From positions 124,001 through 188,000 of the forward strand of contig NZ_FTOJ01000007.1 in assembly GCF_900156685.1 (NCBI RefSeq): DNA of 64,000 bases. The letters are read 5' to 3'. A program made the position numbers and the translations under genes. This document shows, piece by piece, positions 47,036 to 56,290 of the stretch. Below the pieces are notes generated by a model. The model searched no databases. It had not been told where the DNA came from and was given only the letters and a program-made list of their open reading frames with translations. Every line of letters begins with the position of its first letter. Position 1 is the stretch's first letter. This DNA comes from Chryseobacterium piscicola (lineage in GTDB: Bacteria > Bacteroidota > Bacteroidia > Flavobacteriales > Weeksellaceae).

Positions 47036-47491
47036 TTATTTAAATTCGTTAACATTAATTGTTTTTGGCTGTTGAGCTTCATGCTTATGCTCAGTTCCTT
47101 CATATAAATAAAGGTTTTTAAGCAATGCAGATCCTAATCTGTTTTTTGGAAGCATACCTTTTACAGATTTTTCCAATACTTTTAAAGAATCTTTCTTCTG
47201 AAGTTCAAGAGCTGTCATAGACTTCTGACCACCAGGATAACCTGTATGCCAGATGTAAGTCTTATCGTTCCACTTATTTCCTGAAAGGGTAACTTTACCA
47301 GCATTCAAAACAATAACATTATCACCACAATCTACGTGAGGTGTAAAGTTTGTTTTGTGCTTACCTCTCAAAATCTTTGCAACCGTAGAAGCTAGTCTTC
47401 CTAACGGCTGTCCTTCAGCGTCTACTACAACCCATTCTTTATTTGCAGTAGCTTTGTTCGCTGAAACAGTTTTGTAACTTAATGTATTCAC
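47036..47491 (-). CDS. rplM: Large ribosomal subunit protein uL13
   Basis: 151 residues. WVVVDAEGQPLGRLAS, KHKTNFTPHVDCGDNVIV and WHTGYPGG are the uL13 blocks. The gene heads the leftward operon rplM-rpsI-(rpsB). In several phyla uL13 represses its own leader; the 5' region here (about 47492-47544) could form the short CCC-TTAC-GGG hairpin at 47521-47530 on the minus strand, a possible but unproved control site. Confidence 0.97.
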   Translation of the reverse strand: MNTLSYKTVSANKATANKEWVVVDAEGQPLGRLASTVAKILRGKHKTNFTPHVDCGDNVIVLNAGKVTLSGNKWNDKTYIWHTGYPGGQKSMTALELQKKDSLKVLEKSVKGMLPKNRLGSALLKNLYLYEGTEHKHEAQQPKTINVNEFK

Positions 47492-47536
47492 ACGTTTTAG
47501 TTAAAGATTAAACATAATTTTCCCCGTAAGGGTGCG

Positions 47537-47544
47537 CAAAGGTA
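47537..47544 (-). promoter_or_regulatory. -7 box of rplM
   Basis: Minus-strand TACCTTTG, 45 nt before the rplM ATG. The leader between contains a small GC hairpin (47521-47530). Confidence 0.5.
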
Positions 47545-47617
47545 CATAAATTTTCTTTAGCATAAAAATAATATTCAAAATGTATAAAAAATATCTTTTG
47601 TATTCAGAATCAAAACT

Positions 47618-47950
47618 TTACTTCCGCAAAGATTTGCTCTTTCTGAAACTGGCTATCATATAGTAGGCAACAAACACTGTAGAGAATTTTAAAATTGACG
47701 GAATTGCCAACTCAAGATTAAACAACAATGTTCCAATTGCAACCAACAGTACCATAGCAAGAAAAGAGAAACTCATTTTTTTAATTAAAGTAATTTCTGA
47801 TGTATCAAGATAATATGCCAAACCCCATGCAAAACCGAAAGCAGTAGCATAATACACCTGCAAAACGGGATGAGAACTGTCTACAAATAAATAATTAATT
47901 ACAAAACTAACTATTGTTCCTAATGCAAAATATAATAATGCTTTTTTCAT
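47618..47950 (-). CDS. Small four-helix membrane protein, unknown
   Basis: 110 residues with four hydrophobic segments (about 5-22, 32-47, 60-76, 83-100), a short Lys-rich tail and no known motif. By hydropathy it is an inner-membrane protein. A -7 box (minus-strand TAATTTTG, 47967-47974) lies 16 nt upstream, which supports a real gene. It sits alone between rplM and icmF. I do not recognise the family. Confidence 0.62.
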   Translation of the reverse strand: MKKALLYFALGTIVSFVINYLFVDSSHPVLQVYYATAFGFAWGLAYYLDTSEITLIKKMSFSFLAMVLLVAIGTLLFNLELAIPSILKFSTVFVAYYMIASFRKSKSLRK

Positions 47951-47966
47951 ATAATATATAATAGTG

Positions 47967-47974
47967 CAAAATTA
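47967..47974 (-). promoter_or_regulatory. -7 box of the small membrane protein gene
   Basis: Minus-strand TAATTTTG, 16 nt before the ATG at 47950. Confidence 0.42.
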
Positions 47975-48126
47975 AAGTTTTTTTTAAAGATTAAATTTTA
48001 AACCAAACAATCTGAACTGTTATCAATCAAATATCAATCTTTAAGTGAATCTTTAATTTGAAAAACACAAACAAATAACTGAAAATCAAATAAATATAGT
48101 TTTTAAACTAATTTTTATTAAATTGT

Positions 48127-48134
48127 TATATTTG
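48127..48134 (+). promoter_or_regulatory. -7 box of icmF
   Basis: TATATTTG, 26 nt before the icmF ATG. No TTG is seen at the standard distance. Confidence 0.42.
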
Positions 48135-48160
48135 AAACTTAGAAATTTTCTACAATCAAT

Positions 48161-51100
48161 ATGGAAACCCAAAAATATACACCTACAAACAAAGTAAGAA
48201 TTGTAACCGCAGCTTCGTTATTCGACGGGCACGATGCGGCCATCAATATTATGCGTCGTGTCATTCAGGGAACAGGATGCGAAGTCATCCACCTTGGTCA
48301 CGACAAATCTGCTGAAGAAGTTGTAAACACAGCCATTCAGGAAGATGCCAATGCAATTGCACTGACTTCTTATCAAGGCGGTCACAACGAATATTTTAAA
48401 TATATCTATGACCTTTTAAGAGAGAAAAACTCTCCGCAAATCAAAATTTTTGGCGGCGGTGGCGGTGTAATCCTGCCTGAAGAAATCGAAGATATTATGT
48501 CTTACGGAATAGACAGAATCTATTCTCCAGACGACGGCCGTGAACTTGGTCTTCAGGGAATGATCGACGATTTGGTAAAAAGATCAGACTTCGCAACAGG
48601 AAAAGAGATAACTGTAGAAGATTTAGATTCAATAAGTTTCGACAATTCTACAAGTATTGCTAAAATCATTTCTGCTGTTGAAAACTTCTCCGAAGAAAAA
48701 CCAGAATTGGTAAAAGCCATTGACGAAAAATCAAAAGACTTAAACATCCCGATTATCGGTATCACAGGCACAGGTGGAGCCGGAAAATCTTCTTTAACAG
48801 ACGAATTGGTAAGACGTTTCCTGCGTTCCAATACCGATAAAAAAATTGCGATCATCTCTATTGACCCTTCAAAAAAGAAAACCGGAGGAGCTTTGTTGGG
48901 AGATAGAATTCGTATGAATGCGATCAATGATCCAAGAGTTTATATGCGTTCTATGGCAACAAGAGAAAACAACGTTTCTGTTTCTCCATTCATTCATTCC
49001 GCATTAAATGTATTGAAATTGGCTCATCCAGATGTGATTATTTTGGAAACTTCAGGTATTGGTCAATCCGGGTCAGAGGTTTCAGATTTTGCGGATGTTT
49101 CTATGTACGTAATGACTCCTGAATACGGAGCTTCCACGCAATTGGAAAAAATTGATATGTTGGATTACGCAGATTTGGTTGCTTTAAATAAATCTGACAA
49201 AAGAGGTGCTTTAGATGCCCTTCAAGCCGTTAGAAAGCAGTTCCAGAGAAATCATTTGTTGTGGGAAAGTCCGTTAGACGACATGCCGGTTTATGCAACA
49301 AAAGCATCTCAATTCAACGATCACGGAACCACTGATTTATACAATAGATTAATTGAAAAAGTAAATGATAAGTTTTCTGATTTAAACTTGCAAGGCTTTG
49401 TAGAACAGGAGGTTTCTGAAGACATCACGATTATTCCTCCAAAAAGAGTTCGTTATTTATCCGAAATTGTTGAAAATAATAGAATTTACGACGCTAATGT
49501 TGAAAAACAAGCTGAATTAGCAAGAAAAATGTATCACATTGAGGGAGTAAAAAAATTCCTTTCAAATGAAACTTTAGACACTGAATATCAAAAAGCAGAA
49601 AAAGATCTTCAACAGGAAAATATCGATTTCCTGAACAATTGGGATGATACGAAACAAGCTTTCAAAGCTGAGTTTTACTCGTATTTCGTGCGTGGAAAAG
49701 AAATCAAGGTGGAAACCTCCACAGAATCTTTATCTCACTTAAAAATTCCAAAAATTTCTCTTCCTAAATATACCGATTGGGGAGACTTGATCAAATGGAA
49801 AGGTCAGGAAAATCTTCCTGGAGGATTCCCGTACACAGCAGGAATTTATCCTTTCAAAAGAACAGGAGAAGACCCAACGAGAATGTTTGCCGGAGAAGGC
49901 GGACCAGAAAGAACCAACAGAAGATTCCATTACGTTTCTGCGGAAATGGATGCAAAACGTTTGTCAACAGCGTTTGATTCTGTGACTTTGTACGGACAAG
50001 ACCCTGCTCTACCACCAGATATTTATGGTAAAATTGGAAATGCGGGAGTTTCTATCGCCACTTTGGATGATGCTAAAAAACTGTATTCCGGATTTGATTT
50101 GGTGAATGCGATGACTTCGGTTTCAATGACGATCAACGGACCGGCGCCGATGTTGTTGGCTTTCTTTATGAATGCTGCCATCGACCAAAATGTTGAGAAA
50201 TATATTGCAGAACATAAACTTGAAGCCAACGTTGAAAAAGCTCTAAAAGCAAAATTTGACGATAAAGGTTTAGAAAGACCCAAATATAACGGAGAATTAC
50301 CTCCATCCAACAACGGTTTAGGCTTAAAATTATTAGGTTTAACGGGAGATGAAGTGATTCCTGCGGAAGCGTATGCTGAAATTAAAGCTAAAACCATCGC
50401 AACCGTTCGTGGTACCGTTCAGGCTGATATTTTGAAAGAAGATCAGGCTCAGAATACTTGTATTTTCTCTACTGAATTTGCCTTGAGATTAATGGGTGAC
50501 GTTCAGGAGTATTTTATTACAGAAAAAGTAAGAAATTTCTACTCGGTTTCTATTTCTGGTTATCACATTGCAGAAGCGGGCGCCAATCCGGTTTCTCAGT
50601 TGGCATTTACATTAGCAAACGGTTTCACGTATGTAGAATATTATTTGTCGCGAGGAATGGACATCAATGATTTTGCTCCCAACTTATCTTTCTTCTTCTC
50701 CAACGGTATCGACCCTGAATATTCAGTAATCGGACGTGTGGCAAGAAGAGTTTGGGCAAAAGCAATGAAACTGAAATACGGCGCAGACGAAAGAAGCCAG
50801 ATGTTGAAATACCACATTCAAACTTCAGGACGTTCTCTTCACGCTCAGGAAATTGATTTCAATGACATCAGAACAACGTTGCAGGCACTTTACGCAATTT
50901 ATGACAACTGTAATTCTTTGCACACGAACGCTTACGATGAGGCAATTACAACGCCAACTGAGCAATCTGTAAGAAGAGCAATGGCAATTCAATTGATTAT
51001 CAATAAGGAACTAGGCTTAGCTAAAAATGAAAATCCGCTGCAGGGTTCATTTATTATTGAAGAACTGACAGATCTAGTTGAAGAAGCGGTGTATGCAGAA

Positions 51101-51508
51101 TTTGACAGAATCACCGAAAGAGGTGGCGTTTTGGGTGCAATGGAAACAATGTACCAACGCTCTAAAATTCAGGAAGAATCTATGCATTACGAGTGGTTGA
51201 AGCACACCGGAGAATATCCAATCATCGGGGTAAATACTTTCCTTGGAAAAGACGGTTCACCAACGGTTCGTCCGGGAGAAGTCATCCGTTCTACAGAGGA
51301 AGAAAAACAGGTTCAGATTGAAACCCTTCATAATTTCCAGAAATCAAATGAAGATAAATCCGAAGCTGCTCTGAAAACGTTACAACACGCTGCCATCAAT
51401 CAACAGAATTTATTCAATGTAATGATGGATGCCGTGAAATATTGTTCGCTTGGGCAGATTACCAACGCTTTGTTTGAAGTGGGTGGTAAGTACAGAAGGA
51501 ATATGTAA
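48161..51508 (+). CDS. icmF: Fused isobutyryl-CoA mutase (IcmF)
   Basis: 1115 residues in the IcmF order: a B12-binding domain (about 10-140) with [13 protein letters not shown], a MeaB-like G-protein chaperone (about 190-420) with Walker [10 protein letters not shown] (near residue 203) and a NKSD guanine motif, a linker, and a mutase barrel (about 520-1115) with [20 protein letters not shown]. The adenosylcobalamin enzyme interconverts isobutyryl-CoA and butyryl-CoA; related forms use isovaleryl-CoA or pivalyl-CoA. A methylmalonyl-CoA mutase would not have the G domain in the middle of one chain. The B12 motif DGHDAA differs from the textbook DxHxxG in its last residue. Closed by a terminator. 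Confidence 0.93.
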   Translation: METQKYTPTNKVRIVTAASLFDGHDAAINIMRRVIQGTGCEVIHLGHDKSAEEVVNTAIQEDANAIALTSYQGGHNEYFKYIYDLLREKNSPQIKIFGGGGGVILPEEIEDIMSYGIDRIYSPDDGRELGLQGMIDDLVKRSDFATGKEITVEDLDSISFDNSTSIAKIISAVENFSEEKPELVKAIDEKSKDLNIPIIGITGTGGAGKSSLTDELVRRFLRSNTDKKIAIISIDPSKKKTGGALLGDRIRMNAINDPRVYMRSMATRENNVSVSPFIHSALNVLKLAHPDVIILETSGIGQSGSEVSDFADVSMYVMTPEYGASTQLEKIDMLDYADLVALNKSDKRGALDALQAVRKQFQRNHLLWESPLDDMPVYATKASQFNDHGTTDLYNRLIEKVNDKFSDLNLQGFVEQEVSEDITIIPPKRVRYLSEIVENNRIYDANVEKQAELARKMYHIEGVKKFLSNETLDTEYQKAEKDLQQENIDFLNNWDDTKQAFKAEFYSYFVRGKEIKVETSTESLSHLKIPKISLPKYTDWGDLIKWKGQENLPGGFPYTAGIYPFKRTGEDPTRMFAGEGGPERTNRRFHYVSAEMDAKRLSTAFDSVTLYGQDPALPPDIYGKIGNAGVSIATLDDAKKLYSGFDLVNAMTSVSMTINGPAPMLLAFFMNAAIDQNVEKYIAEHKLEANVEKALKAKFDDKGLERPKYNGELPPSNNGLGLKLLGLTGDEVIPAEAYAEIKAKTIATVRGTVQADILKEDQAQNTCIFSTEFALRLMGDVQEYFITEKVRNFYSVSISGYHIAEAGANPVSQLAFTLANGFTYVEYYLSRGMDINDFAPNLSFFFSNGIDPEYSVIGRVARRVWAKAMKLKYGADERSQMLKYHIQTSGRSLHAQEIDFNDIRTTLQALYAIYDNCNSLHTNAYDEAITTPTEQSVRRAMAIQLIINKELGLAKNENPLQGSFIIEELTDLVEEAVYAEFDRITERGGVLGAMETMYQRSKIQEESMHYEWLKHTGEYPIIGVNTFLGKDGSPTVRPGEVIRSTEEEKQVQIETLHNFQKSNEDKSEAALKTLQHAAINQQNLFNVMMDAVKYCSLGQITNALFEVGGKYRRNM

Positions 51509-51564
51509 GTACGTATCTGGACGGGCAGTTTTTCACTACTAACTGTCTTAAAAAATTATAAATT

Positions 51565-51597
51565 AAACCCTCAAATAGTTTCTTTGAGGGTTTTGTA
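51565..51597 (+). terminator. Intrinsic terminator of icmF
   Basis: AAACCCTCAAA (51565-51575) pairs perfectly with TTTGAGGGTTT (51583-51593) and is followed by TGTATTTT. Confidence 0.78.
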
Positions 51598-51623
51598 TTT
51601 TCAATAAAATTTTTTCTTAAAAA

Positions 51624-52373
51624 TTAATTTTCACTCAACAAAACAATATTAAGAGACGCATCAGAGATATTAGCAACAGCTCCATCTGAATATATGTAAA
51701 GTCTTAACTGATCATTTTTATTAAAATAAGCAATCCTGTTATAAAGCATAGTCCACCTGTTCCCGTTATTGGTCTGCCAAACACCATCTGGTATGTCTGA
51801 ATTCGTAGTATTCACAGCCTGAAATAGGTTCCGTATAGGACTTCCATCTACCAACCTTACGCTCGATTTTATAATATAAGTTCCTGAAGTTGGAACAGTG
51901 TAAGTATTATTTGTAGTATTCCAAACCCCGCCACCAATATTTTTTGTCACATTTGGCAAAGGTACGGTGTTAAAAGCAGTAGCGGCAACAGATGCAGAAG
52001 CAGTAGAACCATTCCCATTTCCCAATGATGCTGTAAAAACCACTGAACCTGATCTTGAAACAACGGGTTGCCAAATTGCACCATCAAAGTAGTAATAACC
52101 AATTGTTGTAACTTTTACCGTTGAAGCTACGGTAGAGCCTGCAATATTCGTTACATAGAGTAAAGCGCCTGTGTGATTGGCATCATACCCTGTTTTTAGA
52201 TTCAATTGCGCCAAAGTAATTCTAGGAGCACGCATACCGTCTATCGTAGAAGGAGTTGCAGCAACACCATTAACGTCTAAAGTCATTAATGGATTATTAG
52301 AATTTATCCCAACATATTGAGCATTTGCATAGCCCACTATTAAAATAAATAGTAGTATTAATCTTTTTTTCAT
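51624..52373 (-). CDS. Secreted protein of unknown function
   Basis: 249 residues. A signal peptide (1-18, ending YANAQ) is followed by YVGINSNNPLMTLDVNG, a start often seen in Flavobacteriia exported proteins with a C-terminal beta-jelly-roll. Residues about 110-249 are beta-rich, with TYTVPTSGTYIIKSSVRL resembling the C1q/TNF-like fold. There is no T9SS sorting tail. It has a complete promoter (52393-52421). Function unknown; it may be surface-associated. Confidence 0.65.
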   Translation of the reverse strand: MKKRLILLFILIVGYANAQYVGINSNNPLMTLDVNGVAATPSTIDGMRAPRITLAQLNLKTGYDANHTGALLYVTNIAGSTVASTVKVTTIGYYYFDGAIWQPVVSRSGSVVFTASLGNGNGSTASASVAATAFNTVPLPNVTKNIGGGVWNTTNNTYTVPTSGTYIIKSSVRLVDGSPIRNLFQAVNTTNSDIPDGVWQTNNGNRWTMLYNRIAYFNKNDQLRLYIYSDGAVANISDASLNIVLLSEN

Positions 52374-52392
52374 TATAAAAAATTACCAACTG

Positions 52393-52421
52393 CAAAGATA
52401 TGAATTATTGAAATACAACAA
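52393..52421 (-). promoter_or_regulatory. Promoter of the secreted protein gene
   Basis: On the minus strand TTG at 52421-52419, an 18-nt spacer and TATCTTTG at 52400-52393, 19 nt before the ATG. Confidence 0.65.
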
Positions 52422-52523
52422 CATAAAGAGTTATAAACTATTTATTTATCTAAAAAAACTAAGATTGTAACCAATTAATAAAAAATAAGTTCTTGGATAG
52501 AATACTTATTATATTAATCTTAT

Positions 52524-52531
52524 TATTTTTG
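52524..52531 (+). promoter_or_regulatory. -7 box of the Dph6-like gene
   Basis: TATTTTTG, 17 nt before the ATG at 52549. No well-placed -33 element. Confidence 0.4.
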
Positions 52532-52548
52532 ATTTTTATATTCTTATT

Positions 52549-53259
52549 ATGAAATCCCAAGCCATCTTCAATTGGAGCAGCGGAAAAGATTCTGCGCTTG
52601 CTTTATACAAAACTTTACAAGAAAATCATTTTGAAGTTACCACTTTGCTTACAAGCATCAATAAAGAATTCCAGAGAATTTCTATGCATGGTGTTCATGT
52701 TTCTTTATTGGAAAAACAAGCTGAAAGTTTAGGTTTTCTGTTAATAAAAATGGAAATTCCGAAAGAACCTTCGATGGAAGAATATAGCGAAATCATGTCT
52801 AAAACCATGAATGAAATCAAATCTAAAGGAATCACTCATTCTATTTTCGGAGATATTTTTTTGGAAGACCTAAGAAAATACAGAGAAGATCAATTACAAT
52901 CCATCGGAATGAAAGGCATTTTTCCGTTATGGAAACAAAACACGACCGACCTCATCAACGAGTTTTTAAGTTTAGGATTTAAAACCATTGTAACCTGCGT
53001 GAACGAAACCTATCTCGACAAGAGTTTTGCAGGAAGAATTATTGATGAAAATTTCATTAAAGATTTACCCAAAAATGTAGATCCTTGTGGTGAAAACGGA
53101 GAGTTTCACACCTTCACTTTTGACGGACCTATTTTTAAAAATCCAATTCAATTTGAAATTGGTGAAACCGTAAAGAAAACCTATCCCAAACCGAAATCTG
53201 ATGAAAACGAAGAAGATGGAGAATATATATTTTGGTTTTGCGATTTGATTGAGAAATGA
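52549..53259 (+). CDS. Dph6/DUF71-type ATP pyrophosphatase
   Basis: 236 residues. The PP-loop is WSSGKDSALALYK near the N-terminus, followed by FGDIFLEDLRKYRED and a NVDPCGENGEFHTFTFDGP block, all typical of the DUF71/diphthine--ammonia ligase family. In eukaryotes and archaea Dph6 amidates diphthine on EF2; bacteria lack diphthamide, so the bacterial substrate is unknown and may be a B12-related or other amide. Its stop overlaps the next possible start as ATGA. Confidence 0.85.
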   Translation: MKSQAIFNWSSGKDSALALYKTLQENHFEVTTLLTSINKEFQRISMHGVHVSLLEKQAESLGFLLIKMEIPKEPSMEEYSEIMSKTMNEIKSKGITHSIFGDIFLEDLRKYREDQLQSIGMKGIFPLWKQNTTDLINEFLSLGFKTIVTCVNETYLDKSFAGRIIDENFIKDLPKNVDPCGENGEFHTFTFDGPIFKNPIQFEIGETVKKTYPKPKSDENEEDGEYIFWFCDLIEK

Positions 53260-53306
53260 TTTCATCCTTACAAGATTTTTTCTTATTTTTAGTAAAAACG
53301 AACTTA

Positions 53307-54383
53307 ATGCTGAAAAAAACCTTATTCCCTTCCCTACTTTTTCTTTTATTCTTTTCATGTCAGAAAACAGAAAAGGCACAACAACCTGTTAATAAAAAAG
53401 CAATCGCCGATTCTGCGGTTACCGTTTTTCAGAAAAAACTCTATAAAACTCAAATCGATTCTGTTTTTAATCGATACAATTTCAATGGCAGTGTTGCTGT
53501 TTTTAAAGATACTATTGAATTGTACAGACAAAATAATGGCTTTTCAAATTTTGAAAATAAAACAGAGATTACCGATTCTACAGTTTTTTCTATTGCATCG
53601 ATCAGCAAACAATTTACAGCCGTTCTTATTCTCCTTCAAATGGAGCATGGAAAAGTCGACCTCAACGAGAAAGCTTCAAAATACATTAAAGATTTTCAGA
53701 AAAAAGAATATGAAAACATTACCATTCAACAGCTTTTGAATCATAGTTCGGGTTTAAATAATTTTGGAGAAAAATTGATGTTCAAAAGTGGTTCGGGATT
53801 TAATTATTCAAATGATGGCTTCAATGCTTTAGGGAAAATCGTGGAAAATGTTTCCGGAAAATCTTTTGATGACAACATGCTGGATCTATTAAAAAAGGCA
53901 GGAATGAAAAGTTCTTCAACCGGAACAGCTTTTAAAGGAGAAAATTTTGCACAGACCTACATAGGGAATTCAAAAGATCAGAAAATGGTAGAAAATATGC
54001 CGAAAAGATTAGGCAATAAAGAAATCGGAATTCCTGCAGGCGGAGTTTTATCAACCATCAACGATTTGCAGACTTGGAACAACGCTTTGTACTCCGGGAA
54101 AATCATTAAGCCAGAAACACTGAAAAAATTCATGGCTAAAAGTACAGAAAGACAACATCCTGTTCTTGGAACAATGGGCTACGGTTTAGGAATTATGATG
54201 AATGACAACAAACCGGTTTCCTTTTTTCACAGTGGTTATGTGAAAGGCGCGCCTTCTCTCAATATTTATTATCCTGAAACTAAAACTTCAGTTATTATCC
54301 TTTCTAATATTGCCGATGAAGAAAAAGGGAAGTCTGCGTCTTTTAGACCTCATCTAGAAATTAAAAAGATAGGCGATGTCTAG
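53307..54383 (+). CDS. Serine hydrolase lipoprotein, beta-lactamase class C-like
   Basis: 358 residues from ATG 53307, where a lipoprotein signal begins (MLKKTLFPSLLFLLFFSCQK, lipobox FFSC). An upstream in-frame ATG at 53256 overlaps the preceding stop and would add 17 residues; I prefer the internal start. SISKQF is the SxxK nucleophile motif, YSNDGFNALG the YxN motif and FFHSGY the HxG motif. Relatives are esterases, D-aminopeptidases or penicillin-binding-like enzymes, rarely true beta-lactamases. Periplasmic or outer-membrane-anchored. Confidence 0.83.
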   Translation: MLKKTLFPSLLFLLFFSCQKTEKAQQPVNKKAIADSAVTVFQKKLYKTQIDSVFNRYNFNGSVAVFKDTIELYRQNNGFSNFENKTEITDSTVFSIASISKQFTAVLILLQMEHGKVDLNEKASKYIKDFQKKEYENITIQQLLNHSSGLNNFGEKLMFKSGSGFNYSNDGFNALGKIVENVSGKSFDDNMLDLLKKAGMKSSSTGTAFKGENFAQTYIGNSKDQKMVENMPKRLGNKEIGIPAGGVLSTINDLQTWNNALYSGKIIKPETLKKFMAKSTERQHPVLGTMGYGLGIMMNDNKPVSFFHSGYVKGAPSLNIYYPETKTSVIILSNIADEEKGKSASFRPHLEIKKIGDV

Positions 54384-54410
54384 AAATTGCCAATTAAAAT
54401 TCATGTAAAA

Positions 54411-55133
54411 CTAAGAACTTGCGCGAAGATATTTTAGATAGGGTTTCACAATATTTATTTGATGAAGATATTTTTTCTGCGAAAGAATTGTAAAAACAGA
54501 ACAAAAAATAAAACCAAAACACCCGAACACACCAATCAGAGCAATCCAGCTGAAGTTACCGTTTGTAAATTCGAAGAGCAAATAGGAAATTGTATTTTTA
54601 AACCTCAACAAGACCTGAATAAAAAAACTCATACCAGAAACCGCAAGTACAACATAGTTTTGATAAAAAGTAAGAATACAGTTGTCATATTGCTTTACCA
54701 ACTTAAAATCTTTTCTATGTTTAAGATAATTTATGAGTGGTAAAGTAAAAATAAGTATCAAAAAAATCAACCCAAAATAACCAAACGATTCTGCACTAAT
54801 CATATAACATGGCATCAAAAAAACAAGCAAAAACAAAATACTGTACATTAAAGATTTTTTCATCACTGACCAAAAAAGATCATTATTTATCTTACGTACA
54901 AAATACGTAGTATCATTCAGATTAAATTGTATATTGTACTTCGGGAAACTTAATTCTTTGCTCCATAAAATTTTCACTTTAGAAAATGCAGTTTCAAAAT
55001 CTAAGAAATCCTTCTCCATAAGTTCTGAAATTTGGGCCAGAAAATGATCTTCCACTTCCATCAAAATATCTAAGGGCAATTTTTTAGAAAGAAGATAATT
55101 ACTAACCTTTAATCTCTCTTCTGCTGAAATCAT
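54411..55133 (-). CDS. Membrane protein with N-terminal HAAS-like region, partner of PadR
   Basis: 240 residues. A cytosolic helical region (about 1-75) with ERLKVSNYLLSKKLP is followed by five or so hydrophobic segments (about 90-110, 117-135, 155-175, 190-210). PadR-linked genes of this design (HAAS/DUF1700 type) are common in Firmicutes and Bacteroidota, often beside transport or sensing genes. Its start overlaps the PadR stop by 4 nt (ATGA), so it is coupled to the regulator and probably repressed by it. Function unknown. Confidence 0.7.
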   Translation of the reverse strand: MISAEERLKVSNYLLSKKLPLDILMEVEDHFLAQISELMEKDFLDFETAFSKVKILWSKELSFPKYNIQFNLNDTTYFVRKINNDLFWSVMKKSLMYSILFLLVFLMPCYMISAESFGYFGLIFLILIFTLPLINYLKHRKDFKLVKQYDNCILTFYQNYVVLAVSGMSFFIQVLLRFKNTISYLLFEFTNGNFSWIALIGVFGCFGFIFCSVFTILSQKKYLHQINIVKPYLKYLRASS

Positions 55134-55462
55134 ATATCAAAAATAGTTTTTAGATTAAACAAATAACTTCTCATTTCATCTTCTTGCGCAGCTTGTTGTC
55201 TTTTCCCTTTTTCCGTTAAAAGATAATACTTGCGTTCTCGCCCGTTGATTTTTTTCACTTCGGAAGTGATGATGCCGTCGCCTTCCAATTTGTGCAGCAA
55301 AGGATAGAGAGCGCCTTCCGTCATCTCCAGCTCTCCTTCTGTAAGTTCTTTTGCGCGCTGCGTCATTTGGTAACCATACATTTTTACCTCTTTTGCAAGC
55401 AATTTCAAGATAATGTTTTGTAAAGTTCCTTTGTAAAGACTGTTATTTTTCAATTCTATCAT
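55130..55462 (-). CDS. PadR-family transcriptional regulator
   Basis: 110 residues. The winged helix shows LYKGTLQNIILKLLAKE, MYGYQMTQRAKELT and EGALYPLLHKLEGDGII, then RERKYYLLTEKGKRQ; these are the PadR N-terminal domain and the short C-terminal dimer helix. PadR proteins usually repress their own operon until a small ligand binds. The promoter carries a matching inverted repeat (55463-55487). The upstream ruvC is read away from it. Confidence 0.9.
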   Translation of the reverse strand: MIELKNNSLYKGTLQNIILKLLAKEVKMYGYQMTQRAKELTEGELEMTEGALYPLLHKLEGDGIITSEVKKINGRERKYYLLTEKGKRQQAAQEDEMRSYLFNLKTIFDI

Positions 55463-55487
55463 TTATACATAACAAATCTATGTATAA
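55463..55487 (-). promoter_or_regulatory. Promoter/operator of the PadR operon
   Basis: A perfect 9-bp inverted repeat, TTATACATA-7 nt-TATGTATAA. Its centre contains, on the minus strand, the -7 box TAGATTTG (55480-55473). A bound dimer would cover the promoter. A second 10-bp palindrome (TTATGCATAA, 55493-55502) follows. Repressor binding is inferred. Confidence 0.65.
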
Positions 55488-55581
55488 TTTTCTTATGCAT
55501 AAAGTTTAAATTGATAATTTTAAAAATCGAGCCTCAAATTAATTACCATCATATTATTCTCATTAAAAATAAAGAAACCCT

Positions 55582-55589
55582 TATCTTTG
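55582..55589 (+). promoter_or_regulatory. -7 box of ruvC
   Basis: TATCTTTG ends 5 nt before the ATG at 55595, so transcription should begin on or next to the start codon (leaderless mRNA). This also excludes the in-frame start at 55511. Confidence 0.5.
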
Positions 55590-55594
55590 CCAAG

Positions 55595-56152
55595 ATGATT
55601 TCAGTAGAGAAAATAATTTTAGGAATTGACCCCGGAACAGCTATTATGGGGTTTGGTTTGATATCGGTAAAAAAAGGAAAAATGGAAATGATCTCCATTC
55701 ATGAATTGATCTTAAAAAAATACCCGAATCATGAAACTAAGCTTAAATATATTTTTGACAAAACCTTGGCTTTAATTGACGAGTTTCACCCAGACGAAGT
55801 GGCACTAGAAGCACCTTTCTTTGGTAAAAATGTACAATCAATGCTAAAATTGGGAAGAGCACAAGGCGTTGCAATGGCGGCAAGCTTACACAGAAACATT
55901 CCGATTACAGAATATTCTCCGAAAAAAATAAAAATGGCAATCACTGGAAACGGGAATGCCAGTAAAGAACAGGTTGCAGGAATGCTTAAGAGCCTTTTGA
56001 ACCTGAAAGAATTTCCTACAAAATATCTGGATGCTTCTGATGGTTTGGCAGTTGCAGTGTGTCATCATTTCAATTCTGGAACCATTGCAGATACAAAATC
56101 TTATTCTGGATGGGACAGCTTTCTGAAACAAAATCCTGATCGGCTGAAGTAA
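55595..56152 (+). CDS. ruvC: Holliday junction endonuclease RuvC
   Basis: 185 residues from ATG 55595 (MISVEKIILGIDPGTAIMG). The catalytic acids sit in GIDPGT, LEAPFFGKN and DASDGLAVA, and the length is the family norm. RuvC resolves Holliday junctions with RuvAB, which are outside the window. A 28-residue longer reading from 55511 is not supported because the promoter -7 box lies within it. Divergent from the PadR gene. Confidence 0.93.
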   Translation: MISVEKIILGIDPGTAIMGFGLISVKKGKMEMISIHELILKKYPNHETKLKYIFDKTLALIDEFHPDEVALEAPFFGKNVQSMLKLGRAQGVAMAASLHRNIPITEYSPKKIKMAITGNGNASKEQVAGMLKSLLNLKEFPTKYLDASDGLAVAVCHHFNSGTIADTKSYSGWDSFLKQNPDRLK

Positions 56153-56249
56153 TTTCAAACCTCCTTAATTACAAAACAATATTTCTGAAAATCAAACCTT
56201 TACAACATTATTAACAATTACTTGGTAAAACCTATTACTATTTGTAACA

Positions 56250-56276
56250 TTGGTATGCTTTTTAGTACTAATTTTG
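56250..56276 (+). promoter_or_regulatory. Promoter of the DUF4407 gene
   Basis: TTG at 56250-56252, a 16-nt spacer and TAATTTTG at 56269-56276, 14 nt before the ATG. Confidence 0.55.
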
Positions 56277-56290
56277 TATAAAATTTCATA

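Noticed and set aside
55511..55594. N-terminal extension of ruvC
   Set aside because: The extension includes the ruvC -7 box and no homologous residues; GIDPGT should be close to the N-terminus.
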